Shown: piece after piece, positions 8,811 through 18,369 of the stretch
How positions within the stretch are numbered: position 1 is the first letter of the stretch
How the letters are laid out: each line of letters starts with the position of its first letter
Source: CAIWHR01 sp039915505
Lineage (GTDB): Bacteria; Pseudomonadota; Gammaproteobacteria; Burkholderiales; Casimicrobiaceae
Direction: 5' to 3'
Assembly: GCA_039915505.1 (NCBI GenBank)
Contig: JBDSND010000180.1
Coordinates: 1 to 28,622, forward strand
Length of the DNA: 28,622 nucleotides
The notes under the pieces: model-generated
The model's input: only the letters and a program-made list of their open reading frames with translations
Database searches by the model: none
What the model was told of the DNA's origin: nothing
Position numbers and translations under genes: made by a program

Positions 8811-11800
8811 ATGGCCCTGCACCTCACGTTTTCCAATCGGTTCGAAAGCCTGCTCGAGGCTCTGCTCGTAGGCCTTGCGGAACCGCGCGCCTCGGCGTTC
8901 GTGCCTGACCACCTCATCGTCCCGAGCGTGGGCATGCAGCGCCGGATCGAGCTCGCCACCGCGGACGCCTTTGGGATCTGCGCCAACGTCGAGTTCTCCT
9001 TCCTGGCGCAGTGGCTGTGGCGGGAGATCGCCGCGGTCGTGCCGGTGGGCGAAACCTCGCCGTTCGCCCCGTCGCGGCTCGCGTGGCGGATCTTCCGCAT
9101 ACTCGGCGAGCGTGGCTTCGTGCAGCCGCATGCTGCCCTCGCCGCCTATCTCGGGGGCGCCGACGCGCCGATGCGGCACGATCTCGCCCAGCGCGTCGCC
9201 AAGCTCTTCGATCACTACATCACCTACCGGCCAGACTGGCTTGCCGCCTGGAGCGATGGCCGGTCCATCCCGGCAACACGCCAAGATGATCCCTCCTTCG
9301 TGCACCAGTCCTGGCAGGCTTCGCTGTGGCGGCGCGTCGCCGCGGAGCTCGGTACCGCGCGGCAGCACCCGTCCGTAGCGTTCTTCGACGCACTCGCGGC
9401 CGGCGGCGCCGGCGCGAGCGCGGACGCAGCCGACGATCCCGTGCACGTGTTCTGCCTGCCGTCGATCCCGCCGCTGTATCTGCGCATGCTCGACGCGCTC
9501 GGCAACCGGCGGTCCCTCCATCTCTACGTCCTGAACCCATCGCACGCCTACTGGTTCGACATCGTCGATCCACGTCGGCTTGCCTACCTTCAGGTGACCG
9601 GCCAGGCGGATCACCATGAGGTCGCCAACACGCTGCTGGCGCAGTGGGGCAAGCAGACCCAGGCCCACATCGATCTCCTGCTCACCACCTGCGCCGACAC
9701 CGCCACGGAAGCTGCCGCATTCGTGCCGGCGGAAGGCGATCACCTGCTGGCGCGGGTGCAGCGTTCCATCCTCGAGCTCGACCCCATCGTGCCGGGTGCC
9801 TTCGCGACACTCGCCGACGGCGATCGCAGCATCGAGGTGCACGTCGGCCACTCCCTGGCACGTCAGCTCGAGGTGCTGCACGACCAGCTCCTGGCAATGC
9901 TCGTCGCCGACCCGTCGCTGCGGCCGGCCAACGTCCTGGTGGTCGTGCCACAACTCGAGGAGGCTGCGCCGCTGATCGACGCCGTCTTCGGCAATGCGCC
10001 CCCGCGGCGGCATCTTCCCTACGCGATCACCGGGCGCGCGCGCAGCAAGGTCAATCCCGCAGCGCGGGCGCTGCTCGACCTGCTGGGATTCGCGACCTCA
10101 CGATTCGAGGCGAGCACTTTTTTCGAGGTGCTGCAGCAACCTCTGGTTGCGCGCCGCTTCGGACTCGACACCGCCGGTCTCGACGTCGTTCGGCGCTGGA
10201 TGGGCGACGCCGGGATCCGCTGGGGTCTCGATGCCGACCATCGCATCGCCCTGGCATTGCCCGGCATGGCACGGTACAGCTTCGAGGACGGCATGCACCG
10301 GCTGTTCCTGGGCTATGCCCTGCCATCGGCCGGCAGCAGGAACGAATGGATCACGCCGGTCGATGCACGTCTGCCAGCGGGTGCGGCGGAGGGCCGCGAG
10401 GCACTCGCGCTCGGCGCACTATGGCGGGTGCTGCAGGCCCTGGCGGCGCTTCGCCGCGAGCTAGCGGAGCCGCGCTCGGGTGGGGCGTGGTTCGACACGC
10501 TGAAGCGCGCGGTGGACACGTTCCTGGAGCCGGACGACGATGCGCTCGAAGCGATGCGCGAGCTCGAGGGCGACCTGCGCGACCTGCGCGACGCCATCAG
10601 CGCCGGTGCCGACGCGGCGCCGATCACCGTCGACGTGATCCGCGTGGCGCTTGCCGAGGTACTGGACGACCCGGCGCGCGGGGGCGTGCCCGGCGGCGGG
10701 GTCACGTTCGCCGCCATGACCAGCTTGCGCAACCTGCCGTATCGCGTGATCTGCGCCATCGGCCTCGACGACGGTGCGTTCCCAGCCATCGACCGCCCAT
10801 TGGAGTTCGACCTGATCGCCGCGGTGCCACGTCGTGGCGATCGCCAGCGGCGGACCGAGGACCGCACGGTGTTCCTCGATCTCCTGCTCGCCGCGCGCGA
10901 GCGCTTCTATCTCGCCTACACCGGCCGCGATATTCGCGACCACGCGGTGCTGCCGCCATCGGTGCTGATCGCCGACCTGCTCGACGTGCTGATACCCGCT
11001 ATCGCCCGCGATCCCGAGTCTCCCGATGCTCTGAACGCCGCCCGCGGCCGGCTGGTCATCGAGCATCCGCTGCAGGCCTTTTCGAGCGCGGGGTTCCGCC
11101 GCGACGGCGATCCTCGTTTGCGCAGCTTCAACGAAGAGTACTGCGACGCGCTGCTGGCGCGGGTGACGACCCCGGTCGAGATCGAGACCCACGAGGTGGC
11201 TCCGGCCGACGAGGCCGCCGAGGCGACGATCGAAAGCCGCGCCCTGGCCTTTTTCGCGATGCCCCTCGATCCGCCCGAGGACGCGTGGCGGAATCTCACC
11301 CTCCCCCGGCTGCTGCGGTTCTACCGCAATCCCTCTCGATATCTGCTCGGCGAGCGGCTCGGCCTGCAACTCGCCGAAGCGGAAGACGAGCTCGAGGACA
11401 GCGAGCCCTTCCTGGCCGATCTCGAGGCGCGCTCCGAGCTTGCCAAGCGTCTGCTGCCGGCGATGCTCGCGGGCGAGGATCCCACGACCATTCGCGCCAT
11501 GGCCCGGGCCGGAGTCGAGTACCCGCCGGGCCTATACGGCCATCACCTGCTCGACGGGGAGTTGGCCGCGCTCCACCTGTTCGCTCAAGGTCTGCGGACC
11601 GAGCTCGCGCCTGCGGTCCTTCCAGCACGATCCGCAGAAGTGGAGTTCGAGATCGATGGCAAGGCGTGGCGACTGGAAGGTGCGTTCGGTGACATTCGGC
11701 CGACCGGACGGGTGCGCCATCGCTATGACGACGTGCGTCCGTTCGACTACCTGCAAGGCTGGATCGAGCATCTCTTCCTGAACGTGATGCAGGCGGAAGG

Positions 11801-12149
11801 CGCGACGGCGGCGACCCGATGGCACTCGCGCAACGGCTGTTACACCCTGCAGCCGGTGGTGGAGGCGCGGGCACACCTGCAGGGGCTGGTCGAGCTCTAT
11901 GCACGCGGCTTGCGCGCACCGCTGCATTTCTTTCCCAAGTCCGCGTGGAAGTACGTGAGCGACAGTATGGCCGCCGCGCGCAAGGCGTGGACACGCACGT
12001 ACGGCCGCTGGCCGGGCGAGGATCATCATCCGGCCTATCGCCTATGCCTGCGCGGGGTCGACGACCCGCTCAACGACGCGTTCGTGGACAACGCCAGGCG
12101 GATCTTCGAGCCGTTGCTGGAATGCATCGACGATCCGAGGCTGCCATGA
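8811..12149 (+). CDS. recC: Exodeoxyribonuclease V subunit RecC
   Basis: A 1112-residue protein, close to E. coli RecC (1122). RecC is the structural subunit of RecBCD: it splits the duplex, guides the 3' strand and recognises Chi during double-strand break repair. Recognisable stretches are the N-terminal PSVGMQRRIEL (a decayed helicase fold), NVEFSFLAQWLW, HVFCLPSIPPLYLRML, the central ITGRARSKVNPAARALLDLL, VTFAAMTSLRNLPYRVICAIGLDDGAFP split across two blocks, and the LPRLLRFYRNPSRYLLGERLGL start of the decayed nuclease-like domain. Its Walker motifs are degenerate, as expected for RecC. The stop overlaps the recB start (ATGA), so translation is probably coupled. E. coli has ptrA between recC and recB; here it is absent. 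Confidence 0.96.
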   Translation: MALHLTFSNRFESLLEALLVGLAEPRASAFVPDHLIVPSVGMQRRIELATADAFGICANVEFSFLAQWLWREIAAVVPVGETSPFAPSRLAWRIFRILGERGFVQPHAALAAYLGGADAPMRHDLAQRVAKLFDHYITYRPDWLAAWSDGRSIPATRQDDPSFVHQSWQASLWRRVAAELGTARQHPSVAFFDALAAGGAGASADAADDPVHVFCLPSIPPLYLRMLDALGNRRSLHLYVLNPSHAYWFDIVDPRRLAYLQVTGQADHHEVANTLLAQWGKQTQAHIDLLLTTCADTATEAAAFVPAEGDHLLARVQRSILELDPIVPGAFATLADGDRSIEVHVGHSLARQLEVLHDQLLAMLVADPSLRPANVLVVVPQLEEAAPLIDAVFGNAPPRRHLPYAITGRARSKVNPAARALLDLLGFATSRFEASTFFEVLQQPLVARRFGLDTAGLDVVRRWMGDAGIRWGLDADHRIALALPGMARYSFEDGMHRLFLGYALPSAGSRNEWITPVDARLPAGAAEGREALALGALWRVLQALAALRRELAEPRSGGAWFDTLKRAVDTFLEPDDDALEAMRELEGDLRDLRDAISAGADAAPITVDVIRVALAEVLDDPARGGVPGGGVTFAAMTSLRNLPYRVICAIGLDDGAFPAIDRPLEFDLIAAVPRRGDRQRRTEDRTVFLDLLLAARERFYLAYTGRDIRDHAVLPPSVLIADLLDVLIPAIARDPESPDALNAARGRLVIEHPLQAFSSAGFRRDGDPRLRSFNEEYCDALLARVTTPVEIETHEVAPADEAAEATIESRALAFFAMPLDPPEDAWRNLTLPRLLRFYRNPSRYLLGERLGLQLAEAEDELEDSEPFLADLEARSELAKRLLPAMLAGEDPTTIRAMARAGVEYPPGLYGHHLLDGELAALHLFAQGLRTELAPAVLPARSAEVEFEIDGKAWRLEGAFGDIRPTGRVRHRYDDVRPFDYLQGWIEHLFLNVMQAEGATAATRWHSRNGCYTLQPVVEARAHLQGLVELYARGLRAPLHFFPKSAWKYVSDSMAAARKAWTRTYGRWPGEDHHPAYRLCLRGVDDPLNDAFVDNARRIFEPLLECIDDPRLP

Positions 12150-15100
12150 ATATGACCATCGTCGCCTGCGGGCACCATCAGCAGACCGCCGCCGGTATGA
12201 CCACGGGTTTCGACGTCTTCGGCTGCGATCTCGCCGGCATCAACCTGATCGAGGCCTCGGCCGGTACGGGCAAGACCTGGAACATCTGCGCGCTGTATTT
12301 GCGCCTGCTGCTAGAGCGCGGGCTCTCCGTGCGTGACGTCCTGGTGGTGACCTTTACCAATGCCGCGACGGCGGAGCTGCGCGAGCGTGTGCGCCGGGCG
12401 GTGGCCGACACCTTGGATCATGTGCTGGCACGCGGGGCACGCGGCACGCAACCGATGGCGACGGCGCTCGTCGTCGCCGCCGAGCGCGCCGGCGTGCCCA
12501 CGCGGGTCATGGTCGAGCGTCTCGAGCTCGCCCTGCACGCCTTCGACGAAGCATCGATCCTGACGATCCACGGTTTCTGCCAGCGCGCGCTCGCCGACGC
12601 CCCGTTCACCGCAGGCGTGCCCTTCACCCTCGACCTCCTCCCCGACGACCGCGCGATGCACGTCGAGGTCACGCGCGATTTCTGGCGCCGGCACGTAGCG
12701 GCGGGCGATCTCGATCCCGCGCTGGCCCGTTATCTCGTTCGGATGCAGGACGACCCGGACAAGTGGGCCATGATGCTGCGCAAGCGTGCCGGCAAGCCGC
12801 TCGCGCGGCTGGTGTGGCCCGACGACATCGATGCACCCGTGGCATTCGATGCTGGCCCGGTGGTCTCGGCCTACGCCGAGGCGAAGGCTGCCTGGCAGGA
12901 GGCACGCGCCGAGGTGGTGGACCTTTTGCACGCGTCGGCCCTGACGGTGCTGAACAAGAACACCTACAAGCCGGCGTCGCTCGACGCGGCGTTCACGGAA
13001 TGGGACGGTTACTTCCGCGAGGACGATCCCTTCGCCCGGCTCGGCGGTCAGGATTCGAAAGCCGATCTCTGCCGCCGCTCGCGCCTGGCCGATGCCGTCC
13101 ACAAGGGCAAGACCGCCCCGGCGCACCGGTTCTGCGAGCACGTCGAAGCCCTGTATGCGGCCCGCGAGGCGCTGGACGGCAACCTCGCCCGGGCCCGGCT
13201 CCAACTCGTTCGCAAGCTCCTCGCCGAAGGGCCGGAGGTGCTGCGCGAGCGGAAGCGCCAGAAGCGGGTGCTGGCCTACGACGATATCCTGAACGACCTG
13301 TACCGGGCCTTGCAGCGAGGCGAGGAGGGCCCGCGCCTGGCCGCGACGTTACGCGAGCGCTTTCCCGCCGCGCTGATCGACGAGTTCCAGGATACCGACC
13401 CAGTCCAGTTCGGCATCTTCGCCTCGATCTACGTCGACAGCGACGCGCCCGTATTCCTGGTGGGCGACCCGAAGCAGGCGATCTACAGCTTCCGCAACGC
13501 CGATCTGCATACCTACCTGCGCGCCGGGGTGCTCGCGAACGCGCGGCATTCACTGGACAGCAACCAGCGCTCCACGCCGGATCTCATTGCCGCCGTAAAC
13601 GCGATCTTCAGCGCCAATCCAAGAGCCTTCATGCTCGAAGGGCTTGCCTATCATCCGGTCGAGGCCGGCGCCAAGCCGCGCTCGATCTTGCACGACGACA
13701 GCGTTGTGCCGCGCGCCGACTGCACCGTATGGTGGTTGCCGGACGACGGGGTCGGCCAGCCGCTCTCGAAGGAGCGCGCCCTCGAAGCAACGGTCACCGC
13801 CACGGCGGCGGAAATCGCGCGTCTGCTGGTCGCTGGACAGGCGGGGCTGATCCGCCTCGCCGACGTACCGCTCGAGCCGCGCCACGTCGCCGTGCTGGTC
13901 CGCAGCCACGCCCAGGGAGCACGGATCGCGGCGGCCCTGAAGGACGTCGGTATCGGCAGTGTGGAGCTCTCGCAGGACAGCGTTTTCGCGACCGCCGATG
14001 CCGAGGAAATCGAGCGGGTGCTGATCGCCGTGCTGGCGCCGGCCCGCATGGCCCTGCTCAAGGCAGCGCTCGCGACCGAACTGCTGGGCTACGACGCCGC
14101 CCGGCTCGCCGAGCTGGGCGAGGACGAGACCAGGCTCGCCGCGCACATGGAACGCTTCGCGCACTATCGCGAGCTCTGGCTGCAGCAGGGCATCGGCGTC
14201 ATGTACCGGCGGCTGCTCACGGGTGAAGGCGTGGCCGCACGCATGCTGGCGCGCACCGACGGCGAGCGACGACTGACCAATCTGCTGCACATCGGCGAGC
14301 GGCTGCACGAAGCGGCGCGCCTGGATCCGGCGCCGGACGCCCTGCTGCGCTGGCTGCATGCCCAGCGCGGCGAGGAGCGCGCCGACGAGGCCGCCCAGCT
14401 GCGCCTGGAATCCGACCGCGACCTGGTGCACATCGTCACCATCCATGCCGCCAAGGGCCTCGAGTACCCGATCGTGTTCTGCCCATTCCTGTGGGACGGT
14501 TACCTCAACACCAACAGCGGCTGGGCCGGGGTGCGCCTGTATCACGACGATGGCGGCGATGCGGTCGTCGACTTTCGCAGCCTCGCCGACCTCGGCAAGC
14601 AGCGCGATGACGCGATCAGGGAGCGCGTGCGCCTCGAAGCGCTCGCCGAGGCCGTGCGGCTCACCTACGTCGCCCTCACCCGCGCCTCGCATCGCTGCTA
14701 CCTCGTGGCCGGCTGCTACAGCACCAACGCCGCGTACGGCAACGTGTCGTTGAGCGAAAGCAGGCGCAGTGTCGCGAACTGGCTGGTCGCCGGCGCCGGT
14801 CACTCCCCGGCCGAGTGGCAGGAGCAGCGCAGCGCAGTCGGGGTAATCGAGGCGCGCTGGCGCGAGCTCGGCGCGCGCGTCCCTTGCCTGGGGGTCGCCG
14901 TGCTGCCGGCCGGCCGTGGCCCGCGGGTCCAGTCGCCTCCGCTCGATCCGGCCGCGCTCGGCGCCGCGCAGCCCCCCGCGCACATCGCACCGCCGTGGCG
15001 GATCGGCAGCTACAGTGCGCTGAGTCTCGACGTGGCGAGCGATGCCGCGGCCGTGGACCACGATCTCCGGGTGGGTCCGCCCGCGGATCCCCGCACGCCG

Positions 15101-15883
15101 CCGCAGGATCTCCCGCCCGACGATATCCTCGCGTTTCCCCGCGGCCCGATGGCCGGGGAATGCCTGCACGCCGTGCTGGAGAACATCGACTTCACGCGCG
15201 AGGCCACCTGGCCGGATGCGATTGGCCGGGCCCTGGCGGTCTTTCCCGTGGGCGGCCATGCGGCGCTGCGCACGCAGCGAACCGCGATGATCGGCAATCT
15301 GTTGCGCGACCTCCTTGCCACCGACTTGCCGGACGGCATCCGACTCGAACGGGTCGCGGCGACCGAGCGCTTGACGGAGCTCGGCTTTCACCTGCCGTCG
15401 CCGCGACTCGCCGCGACGGCGCTGAACGGCGTATTGCGTGACGGAGACTACCCCATGCCGCGACTCGCCTTCCCCGATCTCGCCGGCTACCTCAAGGGTT
15501 ACATCGACCTCGTGCTCATGCATGCGGGCCGCTTCTACATCGTCGATTGGAAATCAAACCATCTCGGCTACACCCCCGGCGACTATGGGCCGGACGCCAT
15601 CGCCGCCGCGATGGCGGAGCACGGCTATCACCTCCAGCACCTGCTGTACGCCCTGGCCCTGCATCGCTACCTCGGTCGCCGGATTGCGGGGTACACGTTC
15701 GAGCGGCACTTCGGCGGCGTCCTGTACCTGTTCGTGCGCGGCGTACGGCCGCACTGGCGCCTGGCGGACGGTGGGCCCGCGGGCGTGTACTTCCACCGCC
15801 TGACGGCGGCGACCCTCGCTGCGCTCGACGACCTGTTTCCGTTCGCCTCCGAGGCGTTCGCCCCTGCAGCGCTCGCGCCATGA
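12146..15883 (+). CDS. recB: Exodeoxyribonuclease V subunit RecB (helicase-nuclease)
   Basis: A 1245-residue 3'-to-5' SF1A helicase fused to the RecBCD nuclease. Walker A is ASAGTGKT (37-44), motif Ia VTFTNAATAELRERV, Walker B/motif II DEFQDTDP (412-419), motif III GDPKQAIYSFR, motif V HAAKGLEYPIVF and motif VI YVALTRAS. The C-terminal nuclease keeps His1008 (in GECLHAVLEN), Asp1121 (GYIDLV), Asp1134 and Lys1136 (VDWKSN). The 13- and 2-residue spacings equal those of E. coli Asp1067/Asp1080/Lys1082, so both activities should be intact. The start ATG overlaps the recC stop; Met at 12152 or 12197 are alternatives. It is about 65 residues longer than E. coli RecB. The stop overlaps recD by ATGA. 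Confidence 0.97.
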   Translation: MNMTIVACGHHQQTAAGMTTGFDVFGCDLAGINLIEASAGTGKTWNICALYLRLLLERGLSVRDVLVVTFTNAATAELRERVRRAVADTLDHVLARGARGTQPMATALVVAAERAGVPTRVMVERLELALHAFDEASILTIHGFCQRALADAPFTAGVPFTLDLLPDDRAMHVEVTRDFWRRHVAAGDLDPALARYLVRMQDDPDKWAMMLRKRAGKPLARLVWPDDIDAPVAFDAGPVVSAYAEAKAAWQEARAEVVDLLHASALTVLNKNTYKPASLDAAFTEWDGYFREDDPFARLGGQDSKADLCRRSRLADAVHKGKTAPAHRFCEHVEALYAAREALDGNLARARLQLVRKLLAEGPEVLRERKRQKRVLAYDDILNDLYRALQRGEEGPRLAATLRERFPAALIDEFQDTDPVQFGIFASIYVDSDAPVFLVGDPKQAIYSFRNADLHTYLRAGVLANARHSLDSNQRSTPDLIAAVNAIFSANPRAFMLEGLAYHPVEAGAKPRSILHDDSVVPRADCTVWWLPDDGVGQPLSKERALEATVTATAAEIARLLVAGQAGLIRLADVPLEPRHVAVLVRSHAQGARIAAALKDVGIGSVELSQDSVFATADAEEIERVLIAVLAPARMALLKAALATELLGYDAARLAELGEDETRLAAHMERFAHYRELWLQQGIGVMYRRLLTGEGVAARMLARTDGERRLTNLLHIGERLHEAARLDPAPDALLRWLHAQRGEERADEAAQLRLESDRDLVHIVTIHAAKGLEYPIVFCPFLWDGYLNTNSGWAGVRLYHDDGGDAVVDFRSLADLGKQRDDAIRERVRLEALAEAVRLTYVALTRASHRCYLVAGCYSTNAAYGNVSLSESRRSVANWLVAGAGHSPAEWQEQRSAVGVIEARWRELGARVPCLGVAVLPAGRGPRVQSPPLDPAALGAAQPPAHIAPPWRIGSYSALSLDVASDAAAVDHDLRVGPPADPRTPPQDLPPDDILAFPRGPMAGECLHAVLENIDFTREATWPDAIGRALAVFPVGGHAALRTQRTAMIGNLLRDLLATDLPDGIRLERVAATERLTELGFHLPSPRLAATALNGVLRDGDYPMPRLAFPDLAGYLKGYIDLVLMHAGRFYIVDWKSNHLGYTPGDYGPDAIAAAMAEHGYHLQHLLYALALHRYLGRRIAGYTFERHFGGVLYLFVRGVRPHWRLADGGPAGVYFHRLTAATLAALDDLFPFASEAFAPAALAP

Positions 15884-18165
15884 GTCGCAGCCGTCGTCCG
15901 CGCGCACACCGACCGGACCAGGCGCTCGAGGCCGATCGCCAGGCCACGCTCGGCTTCGATGCACTAGAGCCGGTGCCAGGCGCTGCCTCCGGTGCTGCCT
16001 CCGGTGCTGCCTCCGGCGCGGCTCCCAGTGCGGCTCCCAGTGCGACCCTCGGCGCGACTTCCGGCGCGACTTCCGATGCGACATCGCGTGCCACTCCCGG
16101 TACGACCCCCGATGTGACCCCCTCCTCCCCGGACCTCGGCCCGCTCGCCGACGCCCTGACCGCGCGGCCGGCCGGATCGTCGACCACGACCGCCTTGACC
16201 AGCGCAATCCCCAGCGCGGAGACGACGCGCATTCGCCCGGCGGCGGCACCCGCGGCACCTCCGGCCCCTGCGGCACCGCCAGCGGCCTCGGCACCTCCGG
16301 CACCCGCGGAAGGACCCGCGGAATGGCTCGCCCAGGGATTCGCGGACCATCTCGCCGCCTGGGCGCGGGCCGCCGGTTCGCCACCGGACTCGCTGGACGA
16401 CTTGTGCGCCGCCGGCGCCGCCGTGAGCCGCGCCCTGGCCGCCGGGCACGCCTGTGTTTACCTGGCCGACCTGTTGCCGCCGGGGGCTACTGCGCAAACC
16501 CTGCGCCGCACGCTGCTGGCGTCGCCCATGGTCGGCACGCCGGCCGCGCCCGGCGCCTGCCCGCTGGTGCTCGACCACGAGGATCGCCTCTATCTGCACC
16601 GCTACTTCGATTACGAGCGCCGCATCGCGGCACGCCTGATCGATCGGCCACCCCCTAGCGTCGACGCCGCCGGTACGCAGCGAGTTGCGGCCGAGCTCGC
16701 CGCGCTCTTCGCCGACAACGCAAGCGTGCTCGACGGTGCCGCCGACTGGCAGAAGATCGCCGCGGCCTTGGCCGTGTTGGGCAACCTCACCGTCATCAGC
16801 GGCGGCCCCGGCACGGGCAAGACGACCACCGTCGTCAACCTGCTCGCGTGCCTGCTCGCGCTGGATCCCGATATCCGGATCGCGCTGGCCGCGCCCACCG
16901 GCAAGGCCGCCGCACGCATGCAGGATGCGCTGCGGCAGCGTGCTGCCCACCTGCCGCTCGCGATCCAGGCGAGGTTGCCGGCGGAAGCTTTCACGATCCA
17001 TCGTCTGTTGGGATTCATTCCGGGGAAGCACATCTTCCGGCACGGCGCCGATCATCCCTTGGCGATCGACGTGCTGGTCGTCGACGAAGCTTCGATGCTC
17101 GATCTCGCCCTCGCTGCCAAGCTGTTCGAGGCAGTGCCGGCGCGCGCACGGATCGTGCTGCTCGGCGACAAGGACCAGCTCGCGGCGGTTGAATCCGGTG
17201 CGGTGTTTTCCGAGCTCTCGGCGGATCCGACGCTCGCGCCCGACTGCGTGCAGCGCCTGGCGACCGTCTGCGCGGTACCTCCCGAGAGAATCACGCCGGC
17301 GCCACCCGCTCGCCCGACCCCTTTGCACGACAGCGTCGTCTGGTTCGGGCGAAATTTCCGCTTCGCGCCCGACTCCGGCATCGGTCGCCTGGCAGGCAGC
17401 ATCCGGGCGGGCGACAGTCGCGCGGCATTGGCGGTGCTGGCGGAACTAGGCGCCCGCGACGATGCCTCGGTCGACTGGATCGAGGATGGCGCGCATGCGC
17501 TTGCCCCGCCCGTGCTGGCAAAACTCGTCGGCGGCTACGCGCCTTATCTCGAGGCGTTGGCGGCGTGCGCGCAGGACCTCGATGCGGTATTCAACGCGTT
17601 TGAGCGCTATCGCATCCTCTGTGCCGAGCGCGAAGGCAGGCGCGGTGTGCGCGAGCTCAACGCCTTCATCGCCGCGCATTGTCGCCAGGCGATCGAGGCC
17701 TCGTGGCCGACGGCGCCGCGCTCGCCGTGGTATTACGGCCGTCCGGTGATGGTGCTCGCCAACGACTACGTGCTGAAGCTTTACAACGGCGACGTTGGCA
17801 TCGCACTGCCGGATGCCGAAGGCGATCTCATGGTGCATTTCCGGGAGACCGACGGCAGCCTGCGCCTGGTCGCGCCGGTGCGCCTGCCGGAGCACGAGAC
17901 CGCGTACGCAACCACCGTGCACAAGGCGCAGGGCTCCGAGTTCGACGCGATCGCGCTGGTGCTGCCCGCCCGCAACTCCCGGGTCGCCACCCGCGAGCTG
18001 GTGTACACCGCCGTGACCCGCGCGCGACAGCGGGTGAAGGTCGTCGCGAGTGCAGAGATCCTGGCGGCCGCCATCGACACCCCGACCGTTCGGCACTCGG
18101 GGTTGATCGCGCGCCTGCAAGAAGCCGCGGCGGGTGCCACCTCCGACCCCTCGAAGGGCGCATAG
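15880..18165 (+). CDS. recD: Exodeoxyribonuclease V subunit RecD with long N-terminal extension
   Basis: A 761-residue 5'-to-3' SF1B helicase, the fast motor of RecBCD that also controls the nuclease. The conserved part begins near residue 148 (EWLAQGF) and matches E. coli RecD (608 residues). It has Walker A GGPGTGKT (308-315), APTGKAAARM, Walker B VDEAS (Asp402), GDKDQLAAVESGAVF, RPVMVLANDY, the VHKAQGSEFD motif at about 680-689 and ELVYTAVTRAR. The first ~147 residues are not found in E. coli RecD. After a basic start they consist of a four-residue repeat (residues 34-81) and then a proline/alanine-rich stretch, probably disordered. The ATG overlaps the recB stop, so the extension belongs to the same operon and frame; a shorter start inside it is possible but lacks support. 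Confidence 0.95.
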   Translation: MSRSRRPRAHRPDQALEADRQATLGFDALEPVPGAASGAASGAASGAAPSAAPSATLGATSGATSDATSRATPGTTPDVTPSSPDLGPLADALTARPAGSSTTTALTSAIPSAETTRIRPAAAPAAPPAPAAPPAASAPPAPAEGPAEWLAQGFADHLAAWARAAGSPPDSLDDLCAAGAAVSRALAAGHACVYLADLLPPGATAQTLRRTLLASPMVGTPAAPGACPLVLDHEDRLYLHRYFDYERRIAARLIDRPPPSVDAAGTQRVAAELAALFADNASVLDGAADWQKIAAALAVLGNLTVISGGPGTGKTTTVVNLLACLLALDPDIRIALAAPTGKAAARMQDALRQRAAHLPLAIQARLPAEAFTIHRLLGFIPGKHIFRHGADHPLAIDVLVVDEASMLDLALAAKLFEAVPARARIVLLGDKDQLAAVESGAVFSELSADPTLAPDCVQRLATVCAVPPERITPAPPARPTPLHDSVVWFGRNFRFAPDSGIGRLAGSIRAGDSRAALAVLAELGARDDASVDWIEDGAHALAPPVLAKLVGGYAPYLEALAACAQDLDAVFNAFERYRILCAEREGRRGVRELNAFIAAHCRQAIEASWPTAPRSPWYYGRPVMVLANDYVLKLYNGDVGIALPDAEGDLMVHFRETDGSLRLVAPVRLPEHETAYATTVHKAQGSEFDAIALVLPARNSRVATRELVYTAVTRARQRVKVVASAEILAAAIDTPTVRHSGLIARLQEAAAGATSDPSKGA
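15979..16122 (+). repeat. 12-bp tandem repeat (minisatellite) inside recD
   Basis: Twelve consecutive units of 12 bp, in frame with recD. The first three are nearly identical (GGYGCTGCCTCC). Later units drift stepwise through GGCGCGGCTCCC and GGCGCGACTTCC to GATGTGACCCCC. Each unit encodes four residues: GAAS three times, then GAAP, SAAP, SATL, GATS twice, DATS, RATP, GTTP and DVTP. Units 7 and 8 (16051-16074) are identical. The pattern indicates growth by slippage or unequal exchange, with older copies towards the 3' side. Confidence 0.9.
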
Positions 18166-18182
18166 CCCGCGTTGTAGCGTGA

Positions 18183-18197
18183 GGCGCCCTTTGCGCC
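18183..18197 (+). terminator. Weak stem-loop after recD
   Basis: GGCGC (18183-18187) and GCGCC (18193-18197) form a five-pair stem around a CCTTT loop, 18 bases after the recD stop. No T tract follows, so termination by this structure alone is doubtful. Confidence 0.25.
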
Positions 18198-18330
18198 ACG
18201 GGGCTTCTCGCCCGCTTCGTTAACAGGGCAATGCTTCTTGATACCGCTACTTTTGGTCACCGGGCCTCGTCTTGGCACCAGTTTGCGCAACCTCTTCGGT
18301 GGCCAGGTGAGCAATGGCGTGTATTCCACG

Positions 18331-18362
18331 CTGGGCGCCACGGGCCGTCCGTCTGGCGCCAG
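18331..18362 (-). terminator. Hairpin just downstream of the radical SAM gene
   Basis: CTGGGCGCCA (18331-18340) pairs with TGGCGCCAG (18354-18362) with one bulged G, giving nine pairs. It lies 7 bases beyond the stop of the minus-strand operon, between it and the convergent recD. It could end or protect that transcript, but there is no T run on the minus strand. Confidence 0.35.
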
Positions 18363-18369
18363 GCCGCCT

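Noticed and set aside
13550..15523. 657-codon open frame antisense to recB
   Set aside because: No family features; RecB motifs on the plus strand explain the sequence.
15964..17328. 454-codon antisense frame with Gly/Arg/Ser repeats opposite recD
   Set aside because: The repeats simply mirror the recD minisatellite; RecD is certain on the plus strand.
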